From: Eledone cirrhosa
Lineage: Eukaryota; Mollusca; Cephalopoda; Octopoda; Eledonidae
Assembly (NCBI GenBank): GCA_964016885.1
Contig: OZ024742.1
Coordinates: forward strand, 3,962,275 to 4,026,274
DNA: 64,000 nucleotides
Reading direction: 5' to 3'
Position 1 is the first letter of the stretch. The number at the start of each line of letters is the position of its first letter. Below the pieces are notes generated by a model. That model ran no database searches. It was not told the DNA's origin and was given only the letters and a program-made list of their open reading frames with translations. A program made the position numbers and the translations under genes. This document shows positions 39,850-52,229 of the stretch, piece by piece.

Positions 39850-42800
39850 TAAGGTTTACTGTACCCCGGTATCCTTAGGTTTACTGTTCCTCGGTATCCT
39901 AAGGTTTACTGTACCTCGGTATCGTAAGGTTTACTGTACCTCGGTATGCTAAGGTTTACTGTTCCTCGGTATCCTAAGGTTTACTGTACCTCGGTATTCT
40001 AAGGTTTCTGTACCCCGGTATCCTAAGGTTTACTGTTCCTCGGTATCCTAAGGTTTACTGTACCTCGGTATCGTAAGGTTTACTGTACCTCGGTATCCTA
40101 AGGTTTACTGTACCTCGGTATCGTAAGGTTTACTGTACCTCGGTATCCTAAGGTTTACTGTACCCCGGTATCCTAAGGTTTACTGTTCCTCGGTAACCTA
40201 AGGTTTACTGTACCTCGGTATCGTAAGGTTTACTGTACCTCGGTATCCTAAGGTTTACTGTTCCTCGGTATCCTAAGGTTTACTGTACCTCGGTATGCTA
40301 AGGTTTACTGTACCTCGGTATCCTAAGGTTTACTGTACCCCTGTATCCTAAGGTTTACTGTTCCTTGTATCCTAAGGTTTACTGTACCTCGGTATCGTAA
40401 GGTTTCTGTACCTCGGTATCGTAAGGTTTACTGTACCCCGGTATCCTAAGGTTTACTGTTCCTTGTATCCTAAGGTTTACTGTACCTCGGTATGCTAAGG
40501 TTTACTGTACCCCGGTATCCTAAGGTTTACTGTTCCTTGTATCCTAAGGTTTACTGTACCCCGGTATCCTAAGGTTTCTGTACCTCGGTATCGTAAGGTG
40601 TACTGTACCCCGGTATCCTAAGGTTTCTGTACCTCGGTATCCTAAGGTTTACTGTACCTCGGTATCCTAAGGTTTACTGTACCTCGGTATCATAAGGTTT
40701 ACTGTACCTCGGTATCCTAAGGTTTACTGTACCCCGGTATCCTAAGGTTTACTGTACCCCGGTATCCTAAGGTTTACTGTACCTCGGTATCCTAAGGTTT
40801 ACTGTACCGCGGTATCCTAAGGTTTACTGTACCTCGGTATCCTAAGGTTTCTGTACCTCGGTATCCTAAGGTTTACTGTACCTCGGTATCCTAAGGTTTA
40901 CTGTACCTCGGTATCCTAAGGTTTACTGTACCCCGGTATGCTAAGGTTTACTGTACCTCGGTATCCTAAGGTTTACTGTACCTCGGTATCCTAAGGTTTA
41001 CTGTTCCTCGGTATCCTAAGGTTTACTGTACCTCGGTATGCTAAGGTTTACTGTACCTCGGTATCCTAAGGTTTACTGTACCCCTGTATCCTAAGGTTTA
41101 CTGTTCCTTGTATCCTAAGGTTTACTGTACCTCGGTATCCTAAGGTTTCTGTACCTCGGTATCGTAAGGTTTACTGTACCCCGGTATCCTAAGGTTTACT
41201 GTTCCTTGTATCCTAAGGTTTACTGTACCTCGGTATGCTAAGGTTTACTGTACCCCGGTATCCTAAGGTTTACTGTTCCTTGTATCCTAAGGTTTACTGT
41301 ACCCCGGTATCCTAAGGTTTCTGTACCTCGGTATCGTAAGGTGTACTGTACCCCGGTATCCTAAGGTTTCTGTACCTCGGTATCCTAAGGTTTACTGTAC
41401 CTCGGTATCCTAAGATTTACTGTACCTCGGTATCATAAGGTTTACTGTACCTCGGTATCCTAAGGTTTACTGTTCCTTGTATCCTAAGGTTTACTGTTCC
41501 TTGTATCCTAAGATTTACTGTACCTCGGTATCCTAAGGTTTACTGTTCCTTGTATCCTAAGGTTTACTGTACCTCGGTATCCTAAGGTTTACTGTTCCTT
41601 GTATCCTAAGGTTTACTGTACCTCTGTATCCTAAGGTTTACTGTACCGCGGTATCCTAAGGTTTACTGTACCTCGGTATCCTAATGTTTACTGTACCTCG
41701 GTATCCTAAGGTTTACTGTACCTCGGTATCCTAAGGTTTACTGTACCCCGGTATCCTAAGGTTTACTGTACCTCGGTATCGTAAGGTTTACTGTGCCCCG
41801 GTATCCTAAGGTTTACTGTACCTCGGTATCCTAAGGTTTACTGTACCTCGGTATCCTAAGGTTTACTGTACCTCGGTATCCTAAGGTTTACTGTTCCTCG
41901 GTATCCTAAGTTTTTCTGTACCTCGGTATCCTAAGGTTTACTGTACCTCGGTATCCTAAGGTTTACTGTACCTCGGTATCCTAAGGTTTACTGTACCTCG
42001 GTATCCTAAGGTTTACTGTACCCCGGTATCCTAATGTTTACTGTACCTCGGTATCCTAAGGTTTACTGTTCCTCGGTATCCTAAGTTTTACTGTACCTCG
42101 GTATCCTAAGGTTTACTGTTCCTTGTATCCTACGGTTTACTGTACCCCGGTATCCTAAGGTTTACTGTACCTCGGTATCCTAAGGTTTACTGATCCTTGT
42201 ATCCTAAGGTTTACTGTACCTCGGTATCCTAAGGTTTACTGTACCTCGGTATCCTAAGGTTTACTGTTCCTCGGTATCCTAAGTTTTACTGTACTTCGGT
42301 ATACTAAGGTTTACTGTTCCTTGTATCCTACGGTTTACTGTACCCCGGTATCCTAAGGTTTACTGTACCTCGGTATCCTAAGGTTTACTGATCCTTGTAT
42401 CCTAAGGTTTACTGTACCTCGGTATCCTAAGGTTTACTGTACCTCGGTATCCTAAGGTTTACTGTACCTCGGTATCCTAAGGTTTACTGTTCCTCGGTAT
42501 CCTAAGGTTTACTGTACCTCGGTATCCTAAGGTTTACTGTACCTCGGTATCCTAAGGTTTACTGTACCTCGGTATCCTAAGGTTTACTGTTCCTTGTATC
42601 CTAAGGTTTACTGTACCTCGGTATCCTAAGGTTTACTGTACCCCGGTATCCTAAGGTTTACTGTACCTCGGTATCCTAAGGTTTACTGTACCTCGGTATC
42701 CTAAGGTTTACTGTACCCCGGTATCCTTAGGTTTACTGTTCCTCGGTATCCTAAGGTTTACTGTATCTCGGTATCGTAAGGTTTACTGTACCTCGGTATG

Positions 42801-44718
42801 CTAAGGTTTACTGTTCCTCGGTATCCTAAGGTTTACTGTACCTCGGTATCCTAAGGTTTCTGTACCCCGGTATCCTAAGGTTTACTGTTCCTCGGTATCC
42901 TAAGGTTTACTGTACCTCGGTATCGTAAGGTTTACTGTACCTCGGTATCCTAAGCTTTACTGTACCTCGGTATCGTAAGGTTTACTGTACCTCGGTATCC
43001 TAAGGTTTACTGTACCCCGGTATCCTAAGGTTTACTGTTCCTCGGTAACCTAAGGTTTACTGTACCTCGGTATCGTAAGGTTTACTGTACCTCGGTATCC
43101 TAAGGTTTACTGTTCCTCGGTATCCTAAGGTTTACTGTACCTCGGTATGCTAAGGTTTACTGTACCTCGGTATCCTAAGGTTTACTGTACCCCTGTATCC
43201 TAAGGTTTACTGTTCCTTGTATCCTAAGGTTTACTGTACCTCGGTATCGTAAGGTTTCTGTACCTCGGTATCGTAAGGTTTACTGTACCCCGGTATCCTA
43301 AGGTTTACTGTTCCTTGTATCCTAAGGTTTACTGTACCTCGGTATGCTAAGGTTTACTGTACCCCGGTATCCTAAGGTTTACTGTTCCTTGTATCCTAAG
43401 GTTTACTGTACCCCGGTATCCTAAGGTTTCTGTACCTCGGTATCGTAAGGTGTACTGTACCCCGGGATCCTAAGGTTTCTGTACCTCGGTATCCTAAGGT
43501 TTACTGTACCTCGGTATCCTAAGGTTTACTGTACCTCGGTATCATAAGGTTTACTGTACCTCGGTATCCTAAGGTTTACTGTACCCCGGTATCCTAAGGT
43601 TTACTGTACCCCGGTATCCTAAGGTTTACTGTATCTCGGTATCCTAAGGTTTACTGTACCGCGGTATCCTAAGGTTTACTGTACCTCGGTATCCTAAGGT
43701 TTCTGTACCTCGGTATCCTAAGGTTTACTGTACCTCGGTATCCTAAGGTTTACTGTACCTCGGTATCCTAAGGTTTACTGTACCCCGGTATCCTAAGGTT
43801 TACTGTACCTCGGTATCCTAAGGTTTACTGTACCTCGGTATCCTAAGGTTTACTGTTCCTCGGTATCCTAAGGTTTACTGTACCTCGGTATCCTAAGGTT
43901 TACTGTACCTCGGTATCCTAAGGTTTACTGTACCCCTGTATCCTAAGGTTTACTGTTCCTTGTATCCTAAGGTTTACTGTACCTCGGTATCGTAAGGTTT
44001 ACTGTACCCCGGTATCCTAAGGTTTACTGTTCCTTGTATCCTAAGGTTTACTGTACCTCGGTATGCTAAGGTTTACTGTACCCCGGTATCCTAAGGTTTA
44101 CTGTTCCTTGTATCCTAAGGTTTACTGTACCCCGGTATCCTAAGGTTTCTGTACCTCGGTATCGTAAGGTGTACTGTACCCCGGTATCCTAAGGTTTCTG
44201 TACCTCGGTATCCTAAGGTTTACTGTACCTCGGTATCCTAAGATTTACTGTACCTCGGTATCATAAGGTTTACTGTACCTCGGTATCCTAAGGTTTACTG
44301 TACCCCGGTATCCTAAGGTTTACTGTACCCCGGTATCCTAAGGTTTACTGTACCTCGGTATCCTAAGGTTTACTGTACCGCGGTATCCTAAGGTTTACTG
44401 TACCTCGGTATCCTAAGGTTTCTGTACCTCGGTATCCTAAGGTTTACTGTACCTCGGTATCCTAAGGTTTACTGTACCTCGGTATCCTAAGGTTTACTGT
44501 ACCCCGGTATCCTAAGGTTTACTGTACCTCGGTATCCTAAGGTTTACTGTACCTCGGTATCCTAAGGTTTACTGTACCTCGGTATCCTAAGGTTTACTGT
44601 ACCTCGGTATCCTAAGGTTTCTGTACCTCGGTATCCTAAGGTTTACTGTTTCTCGGTATCCTAAGGTTTCTGTACCTCGGTATCCTAAGGTTTCTGTACC
44701 TCGGTATCCTAAGGTTTC
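39850..44718 (+). repeat. Higher-order repeat copy 2 within the 25-bp array
   Basis: Second copy of the block at 34940-39808, nearly identical by eye. It diverges at 44718, where the 23-bp units begin to dominate. Because the variant GTGCCCCGG occurs at 34031, 36883 and 41793, the history includes both the 2852-bp and the 4910-bp duplications. Confidence 0.88.
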
Positions 44719-45885
44719 TGTACCTCGGTATCCTAAGGTTTACTGTACCTCGGTATCCTAAGGTTTCTGTACCTCGGTATCCTAAGGTTTACTGTTTCTC
44801 GGTATCCTAAGGTTTCTGTACCTCGGTATCCTAAGGTTTACTGTACCCCGGTATCCTACTAAGGTTTACTGTACCTCGGTATCCTAAGGTTTACTGTACC
44901 TCGGTATCCTAAGGTTTACTGTACCTCGGTATCCTAAGGTTTACTGTACCCCGGTATCCTAAGGTTTACTGTACCCCGGTATCCTAAGGTTTACTGTACC
45001 TCGGTATCCTAAGGTTTACTGTACCTCGGTATCCTAAGGTTTACTGTACCTCGGTATCCTAAGGTTTACTGTACCCCGGTATCCTACTAAGGTTTACTGT
45101 ACCTCGGTATCCTAAGGTTTACTGTACCCCGGTATCCTAAGGTTTACTGTTCCTTGTATCCTAAGGTTTACTGTACCCCGGTATCCTAAGGTTTCTGTAC
45201 CTCGGTATCCTAAGGTTTCTGTACCTCGGTATCCTAAGGTTTCTGTACCTCGGTATCCTAAGGTTTACTGTACCTCGGTATCCTAAGGTTTACTGTACCC
45301 CGGTATCCTAAGGTTTACTGTTCCTTGTATCCTAAGGTTTACTGTACCTCGGTATCCTAAGGTTTACTGTACCCCGGTATCCTAAGGTTTACTGTTCCTT
45401 GTATCCTAAGGTTTACTGTACCTCGGTATCCTAAGGTTTCTGTACCTCGGTATCCTAAGGTTTCTGTACCTCGGTATCCTAAGGTTTCTGTACCTCGGTA
45501 TCCTAAGGTTTACTGTACCTCGGTATCCTAAGGTTTCTGTACCTCGGTATCCTAAGGTTTACTGTACCTCGGTATCCTAAGGTTTACTGTACCCCGGTAT
45601 CCTAAGGTTTCTGTACCTCGGTATCCTAAGGTTTACTGTACCTCGGTATCCTAAGGTTTACTGTACCTCGGTATCCTAAGGTTTCTGTACCTCGGTATCC
45701 TAAGGTTTACTGTTTCTCGGTATCCTAAGGTTTCTGTACCTCGGTATCCTAAGGTTTACTGTACCTCGGTATCCTAAGGTTTCTGTACCTCGGTATCCTA
45801 AGGTTTCTGTACCTCGGTATCCTAAGGTTTACTGTTTCTCGGTATCCTAAGGTTTCTGTACCTCGGTATCCTAAGGTTTACTGTT

Positions 45886-46200
45886 CAATAAGGTGAATGT
45901 GTGTGGCGTTGTGGCTAGGGTGCTTGAGGCACGATCTAATAGGCAGTAGTTTGATTCTCCTCTCTACTGCACGTTTTGTCTTTTGAGCAAGACACTTCAT
46001 TTAACATTGCTACAGTCTACATACATGGCAAAAATGAGCTGTGCCTGTAATTCAAGGGGATATTCCTTGTGACATATTATTTAGAGCTGAATCTCCCTGA
46101 GAACTACCTTAAGACTACACGTGTCTGTGCATGGCTCAGCCACTTACAATTATCCCAGATTGACTTGAATATAGAGTTACCCGATGTCTTACATTAAAAT
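45886..46200 (+). mobile_element. tRNA-derived SINE
   Basis: Starts at the end of the 25-bp array. A box TGGCTAGGGTG at 45912-45922 and a B box-like GTTTGATTCTC at 45949-45959 have the spacing of an internal RNA polymerase III promoter. They are followed by GAGCAAGACACTTCATTT, a block I associate with mollusc and cephalopod SINEs. The 3' end is unclear; the part to about 46200 looks like a SINE tail. Confidence 0.7.
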
Positions 46201-46837
46201 TACCCAGGTATAAGATTTAAGAAACCTGGTGCTGTACAATCTTTCATATATTTACCGCGTGTTCTGGCATTCTGTAGTTTAAGTTCTGCCAAGAATAACT
46301 CTACGTTTCCTATTTTCGCTGTTAATGAAAGACTGTATTAGAGAATGGCGGTGGAGTGGCGGTATTGCTAGTGTTGGAAACGATGTGTTATCTGTTCCTG
46401 TTTTCTGTGTTCTCAACTAAACCTCCGTCACCTATCACAGGAATAAAAGTGTGCAGATAAAATGTTGAAAGTCAAAATGCCCACAGTCAAAATATGAAGA
46501 AGACAAATTGCCGCCATCCAAATTATCGACATTAAATATGTAGACAGATTTTTTTTATAGTAAAAAATATAAAAATAATTTGTTTTAAAACTGAAGCAAT
46601 TTATTAAATAGAAGTTGCTAAAAGTTTGTGTTAAGCAAAAAAATAAATAAATATATAAATAAAAATCATATAAAGAACTTGAGCAACATATTAAAGAGAT
46701 AAATAGTGTACGGAAAATAACTGATTTTAAAATTAAAACCATTTATTATAAAGAAATTATCTGCCAATGGACCTATAGATGTCGCTATTGCTTTTTCTAC
46801 TGATGCAAATATATATACAAATATATATACATATATG
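46201..46837. other. Unassigned AT-rich spacer
   Basis: No gene, RNA or clear repeat. Minus-strand frames of 72-104 codons here are hydrophobic, AT-driven translations without recognisable motifs. Confidence 0.6.
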
Positions 46838-47317
46838 ACGGCTGCCCCCTCATTATCGAGTATGGCCATTGCACGATATACCATTATTAGTAATTATTAA
46901 TTAATTCCCACGTGCAATGCCTGCGCGAAAAACATTTTTTTTAAGTGAGGAAAGATTCTGCACTGAGCCAATCCCCCTCTCTGGGCGGCAGTAGCTATAA
47001 CCCGAAAAGAAGAAAAGATCAACATCATCGGTAACTACTGAGTCGCCAGTTTTATGTCGGAGTTATCCCAGTTTCCCAAGTTGCCTTCTCCTAGAAGAAT
47101 GCCCTGATAAAATCTAGGAGTCCTTCACTCACAGTGGTTTAACCGCGTAATCCGGTATCCAGCCCGATTATTTCTATGTTCTCGCGCATATACATACATA
47201 TGCATACACATACATACATGCAAACATACATGCATGCATACACATGTACATACATATTTACACATTTTTGAATGGCCGTTGACTCTTATGAGTTCTTCCG
47301 CGTTTTGTCAGGTTTTG

Positions 47318-47322
<5 letters not shown>
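46838..47322 (-). mobile_element. LINE-like 3' fragment, uninterrupted
   Basis: Read on the minus strand, it ends TGGCCATACTCGATAATGAG then GGGGCAGCCGTC and a TA tail, matching the right end of 57425-58017. The order of the two modules A (GTCAACGGCCATTC, TTCTTCTAGGAGAAGG) and B (GGTTATAGCTACTG, TGGCTCAGTGCAG) is continuous here. This serves as the reference for the rearranged copy at 57.4 kb. A CA microsatellite follows at 47323. Confidence 0.7.

Positions 47323-47365
<43 letters not shown>
47323..47365. repeat. CA microsatellite
   Basis: (CA)n run followed by TA and TG tracts to about 47430, forming a compound microsatellite. Confidence 0.95.
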
Positions 47366-47370
<5 letters not shown>

Positions 47371-47430
47371 TATATATATATTTATGTATATATATATATA
47401 TATATACATTATATATGTGTGTGTGTGTGT

Positions 47431-48973
47431 GTATCTGGGGGAGCATTCTTTATTTATTTACTGAATATAAACGTCTGTATAGAGCTAGTAAGCCACGGCA
47501 GACTAGGGGGAGTATCCAGTACTTCTGGCAGTTGAGAAACAAACAGCAAGACCGACAGAGATAAATGAATATAAAATAACAATGAACTGAAAATAAAAGT
47601 TTAAATAAGGCCAACGGTGGAGGGGAGGGGGGGGGGGATTAAAGTAGAATAAAAGGAAAGGAAGAAAGAAAAAGAAGAAATGGAAAACAAGAGAAACTGT
47701 AAAACAGCCAGAGGTTCTGTTGAATCTTTTCGTAACCTCCATGTCTTTGATTATAGTTCGTAGGTCTTATATATATTCTATATGTGTAGATGTCTGCATG
47801 AGGAAGGAAAGTGTGTGTGTGTGTGTGCATGGGCGTGAGTATGGGTGAGTCTGTGAGTGTATGTAAATAATTATGTGTGTGAGTATGTGTGTGAGTATGT
47901 GTGTGTGTGTGTGTGTGTGTGTGTATGGGTGTGTGTCTGTGTATGAGAGAGAGAGTATGTGTTTGTGATTATTTAAACGTTTCACTAAACTCCAAAGGCA
48001 ACTGCCCCAGAATTAACAACTGTTTGTCATTTGACCAATAAACGCCATGGAATGAAATTCTGGAACTATAATTAATTTCCGTTCCTTGTCTTTCTAATAA
48101 TTCCATATCCGTTTACTGAACGAGTAAATTGCATCTCGGCATCATTGTTTCAATACAGACACGAAATGATTCGATTTTTCCTTTTGGTATTCTTTTATAT
48201 ATTGAAATGAAAAGGAAGATCTTTATTGAGTAATTTCAGTGAATATTGATTCGATGATATTATTTTATTGGCTCAGGTGTTACTGAAGAGCAAATCACGA
48301 CGTTTTGTAAATGTTACAATCTTGATCTCATCCAAAGTTCCTGTACATCCATTTAGTTAAGGGTTAATGCTAAACGTTTCTTTTTTCTTCAATACTTCCT
48401 TACAAAAGACTAGAGGAAATACATTTCACAAGATATTCTATCGATCTAACAACATTAATCAATTTAAAACCAATTCCCAATATATTCCTTGCTACTTGGA
48501 AAAGAAACATGGTCGAATATATTTTAATTTTCTTTACTATGACGTAGAATGCTAGAATCGGGAGAGCGCCGGATGATACGCGCTGTGTTATCTTTCAACC
48601 GTGACCCGTCTTGTGAGTCACCCATTCACCAGTGGAGAAAAGGAGATCCCTTAAAGCTATGGGCTGAATAGAAGGGATTATACCCTCATCCAAATATGTT
48701 ATAACTCATTATCGTGAAACAAAAATAGTGATGGTAAAATCGGAAGAGCATTGTGCAAGTCACCTTGTAGTATTTAGTTCAATCATTTTATATTCTGATA
48801 TCAAATCCCATCGTGATTGATTTCAATTTGATAAACAGAAACTGCACAGATCTTACTATATATGTGTCTAAGTACGTGTCTATATATGTGTGTATGTGTG
48901 TATGTAAGTGTGTATGTATGTGTGTATGTTTGTGTTTATGTATGCATATATACATACACACATACATAAACAC
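47431..48973. other. Unassigned intergenic stretch
   Basis: AT-rich DNA with a TG-rich stretch at about 47810-47960 and short TATG/TGTA repeats at 48860-48970. The segment around 48555-48720 (GGGAGAGCGCCGGATGATAC) looks like a dispersed repeat but has no second copy in this window. No coding feature that I can support. Confidence 0.55.
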
Positions 48974-49436
48974 ATGGTGGTGGTGGCTGCCAACTCGTTT
49001 TCGAGTACGGCCACTACTTTATATCCATGTAGGAGAACCCCTACCGATGCGCTGAACGAGTGTGACTTTTTAGTCCAGCCAGCGACTTGAAAACTCTGGT
49101 ACAAACACTACACTTAAGACAATCATTGACATATAGTGCTGGGCCCATGGTACCATGTGACGACAAGTGCAGAGAGATCTCCAGATATAAAGCAATGCCT
49201 GTGCCGTGAAGCTTTTATAGTGAGCAAAGGCACTGCCCAAAGCCAGTCCCACTCTCTTAACCAAGATGATATTTACCAAAAAGAAGAACAAGTCAACATC
49301 ATTGGATACCATCAGGGTTGCAGGTGTTATATCAGAGTTTTCCTTCTCCTAGAATTCTGCCTTGACAAAGGCTAAGGGGTCATCTCTCCCGGTGATTTTG
49401 GATGGCCATTGACTCTTAAGAGCTCCTTTGCCCTTA
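48974..49436 (-). mobile_element. LINE-like 3' fragment with C2H2 zinc-finger codons
   Basis: Minus-strand copy of the family seen at 59000-59598. Near its 3' end (49130-49041) the minus strand encodes CSVCTRVFKSLAGLKSHTRS followed by AHR and a stop. This is a good C2H2 finger: C-x2-C, F, L, H-x4-H. Zinc fingers of this form close the ORF of some non-LTR retrotransposons, so this is probably the end of such an ORF plus 3' UTR. The tail ends GGTGGCTGCCAACTCGTTTT inverted, next to a microsatellite. No RT domain remains. Confidence 0.68.
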
Positions 49437-49677
49437 TTTCAATCTAATTCAACTGAGATGTTTCAAGACCTGAACACAGACACACACTTAAACCCATATA
49501 CATAAACACATACATACACACATACATGCACACATACATAAACACAAACATACAGACATACATACACACATGTAAGTGTTGATATATGTGTGTATGTATG
49601 TGTGTATGTATATGGGTTTAAGTGTGTGTCTGTGTTCAGGTCTTGAAACATCTCAGTTGAATTAAATTGAAATAAGG
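49436..49677. repeat. About 240-bp palindrome abutting the LINE fragment
   Basis: Arms of about 68 bp: TTTCAATCTAATTCAACTGA at the left is mirrored near 49677, and both continue through AGACCTGAACACAGACACAC. The centre, about 49510-49600, is CA/TG-rich and is itself largely inverted. Confidence 0.9.
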
Positions 49678-49868
49678 ACGAGTCTTGACAAAATACTTAC
49701 TTGTGTCAATATGATGGTCTAAATTCCATATAAGGTAGTGCCCTAGTACTGTCGCAGTCACGCAGTCACGTGACTGACACCATTAAAAATAAATATGAAT
49801 AAAGTAAAAGTACAAGTATATATATATACACACATTGTCGCAGTCTCAGTCACCACCTCTGTATATAG

Positions 49869-49946
<78 letters not shown>

Positions 49947-50101
49947 GGGGGAGTAATTGTAAATACCACTGAAAATATATTTAAGGATCTTTTCTTCTTT
50001 TTTTTTTTCCTTTCTTTGATTCTTCAAAGTGACATGATTAAAAAAATGAGAGTTTTATAATGTATATAAAGTATATAAAGTATACAATGTATATAAAGTA
50101 T
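49678..50101. other. Spacer with CA/TA/AG microsatellite
   Basis: Mixed sequence with (CA)n at about 49869-49906, then (TA)n and (AG)n to 49946. No gene. The 3' part may be the terminal region of the PLE remnant whose hammerhead-like motif follows. Confidence 0.6.
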
Positions 50102-50139
50102 TACCGGTTTCGATGTATTAGTAAAATACATCTTATCAA
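50102..50139 (-). ncRNA. Hammerhead-like motif with an 8-bp perfect stem II
   Basis: On the minus strand: TTGATAA (canonical CUGANGA with two changes), an 8-bp stem II GATGTATT/AATACATC around a 5-nt loop, then GAAAC, followed by CGGTAA. The CGAAACCGGTAA string also appears in the 273-bp palindrome at 60181. Probably a relic of a PLE terminal repeat. Confidence 0.5.
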
Positions 50140-50285
50140 ATATTGAGTATTACAATTAAAAAGAATTAATAAGAATAAGGAAATAAAAATTAAAGATTTA
50201 AAATTAAGTGTTGAGGCAAGGTTTTTCATCTTTCTTGTTGAGAAGAAGACTGGAAAAAAATAAATAAATGTAAGTATGCACACGT

Positions 50286-50289
50286 ACAA

Positions 50290-50354
<65 letters not shown>

Positions 50355-50508
50355 CACATATATATACGTATACATAGGTACGGATGGGTTATATCGAACA
50401 TTAATAATAATGTTCGATTCTTTTCTATACATGTGTGTGTATGTGTATATAATATATATATATTAGCTAATAAACAATGTATTTCTAAGCACTCTTTGGT
50501 TATTCCTA

Positions 50509-50565
<57 letters not shown>

Positions 50566-50640
50566 AAATTAATATAATATATATATATAGTAAATTAATA
50601 TATATATATAGTAAAATTATATATATACTTTTATATATAT
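50286..50640. repeat. CA and TA microsatellites
   Basis: (CA)n at 50286-50307, TA runs at 50308-50350 and 50513-50562, and shorter TA blocks interleaved with GTAAAATTA to about 50640. Confidence 0.9.
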
Positions 50641-50799
50641 GCTAAGCGCACTTCTTAATATATATCTTAATTAACTACCAACACAAGTGCTAATTATATG
50701 CATATTAGTAGGTCCATTTCAGAACACTAAGAGCAAATGGGTCTATAAGCCCATCAAATATACACTCCCTTGTTGGTGTGTGGATGATATACACGCCTC

Positions 50800-50827
50800 C
50801 TCATGAAGACCCAACTAGGTCCGAAAA
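50800..50827 (+). ncRNA. Degenerate hammerhead ribozyme motif
   Basis: CTCATGA (canonical CUGAUGA with one change), stem II GACC/GGTC with loop CAACTA, then CGAAAA (canonical CGAAAC with one change). The surrounding 50650-51050 has no coding sequence and may be a solitary PLE terminal repeat between TA tracts. Confidence 0.48.
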
Positions 50828-51075
50828 TCGATTTAATGTTTTATTTTTTCAATTACAGGGAAATTCGTATTCTCTGTCTGCCATATTCAAATTTTCAAAT
50901 TTTCAATGTAAACCCTTTATGTAACGAATGTAACTTGGTCTCATTCCATTGTTCACGTTTGGGATATCTTCATATTAGTAAATTAATCAAATGTGATGTC
51001 ACTTGTATTTTCCGCTTAAATTAAGTTATCTATTAATCTATCGATATACTGGCTCAGATATTGAACTCATAACAA

Positions 51076-51078
<3 letters not shown>

Positions 51079-51124
<46 letters not shown>
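51079..51124. repeat. TA microsatellite
   Basis: Uninterrupted (TA)n. Further TA tracts lie at about 51555-51660 and 51800-51832. Confidence 0.93.
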
Positions 51125-51128
<4 letters not shown>

Positions 51129-51551
51129 TAAAAGGGAAAACACAGGTAAGCATTAAGAGAAGGATTTTATCCAGGTATTTACGACCGTTTCATTGGTAAG
51201 TCTAACCTTATATTGCTATACTGCAGATAGCAGCCACTCAATTATAATTGTTGTTCACAGTCCAAATTTTCAAAATAGTGAGTAAGTTACTCTTGCAATA
51301 ATTCTTAATATATAGAGAAAAACATTTATTTGGAATTGTATTCATTAGTATATAGAGAGAGGAATCAGAAGGTGAGGGGACAAGCGGAATAGTATAGAGA
51401 GAGAGGAAGGAGGAAAATGTAGGAAGTAGAGTGACAAACTGAGATGGAGGGAGGGGTAGAGGTGGAAGGATTCCTTGGTCAGTTTTGATAGCAGACTTCA
51501 TGTCGTGGAATGTAGTGAGTTAAAGAGAATTAAATTGATCATAGTGGGAGG

Positions 51552-51620
<69 letters not shown>

Positions 51621-51797
51621 TTATATTATATTATATTATATTATATTATATATATACATGTATGTACATAAATACACACACGCATGCATATATATTTATA
51701 TATTATATATTATATATACTTGCATGTACATAAATACACATACCCATGCATATATATATATATATTATATATTATACGCACACGCATACATACTATA

Positions 51798-51842
<45 letters not shown>

Positions 51843-52229
51843 ATGTGTGTGTATGAGTGTGTGGGTATGGGTGTAGTGAAGCCATACGTTGGTAGACAAT
51901 ATCATTTAAAATTATTAGGCATGTATTGTTGAACAAATTATCTATAATTAAATTTGTATTTTGTTGTCATCTGTAAGGCATTAAATTATATCAATATATA
52001 CAACTTACATCTATTCAAATAATTTCATTATTTGTTTTTCTCTATATTCTATGGTAATATTAATTTGATTATAAAAGTGTTATGAAGATAATACTGTTTC
52101 TTTTCAAAACGTGTTTTCAATATTTTTATATAAGAATACAATACTTTATTAATTATATTGAAATACACGGTACACAAATGTTATACTCCATATGTTCGTA
52201 CCACCGGAATGTTCTTGAAAAAGTTTTGC
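51125..52229. other. Unassigned stretch with TA tracts
   Basis: AT-rich DNA. 51340-51480 is purine-rich (GAGGAAGGAGG-like). I see no gene and no repeat shared with other parts of the window, apart from the microsatellites. Confidence 0.55.

Larger units (their letters stand above)
31294..45885 (+). repeat. 25-bp minisatellite array (about 590 units)
   Basis: Head-to-tail copies of CTGTACCTCGGTATCCTAAG followed by GTTTA (25 bp). Three length classes mix: the 25-bp form; a 24-bp form with GTTCCTTGTATCC; and a 23-bp form with GGTTTCTGTACC (AC lost). Base variants include CCCCGG, CGCGG, ATCGTAAGG, ATGCTAAGG and CTAATG. The 24-bp form is common from 31.3 to 33.9 kb, and the 23-bp form is common from 44.6 to 45.9 kb. 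Two units near 44858 and 45088 carry an extra CTA. Stop codons occur in all frames on both strands, so nothing is encoded. Confidence 0.97.

Noticed and set aside
31294..45885. Homing-endonuclease sites or telomere-like repeats in the CCTAAGG motif
   Set aside because: CCTAAGG is simply part of the 25-bp unit. The sequence does not match the TTAGGG telomere repeat, and no endonuclease target of full length is present.
45912..45959. Functional tRNA gene from the A and B boxes
   Set aside because: The B box is degenerate and no cloverleaf with acceptor stem could be drawn. The following sequence is SINE-type, so it is a tRNA-derived SINE.
48813..49104. Short overlapping frames around 48.8-49.1 kb as a gene
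   Set aside because: They translate microsatellite and LINE tail DNA; the only meaningful codons are the minus-strand zinc finger listed with the LINE fragment.
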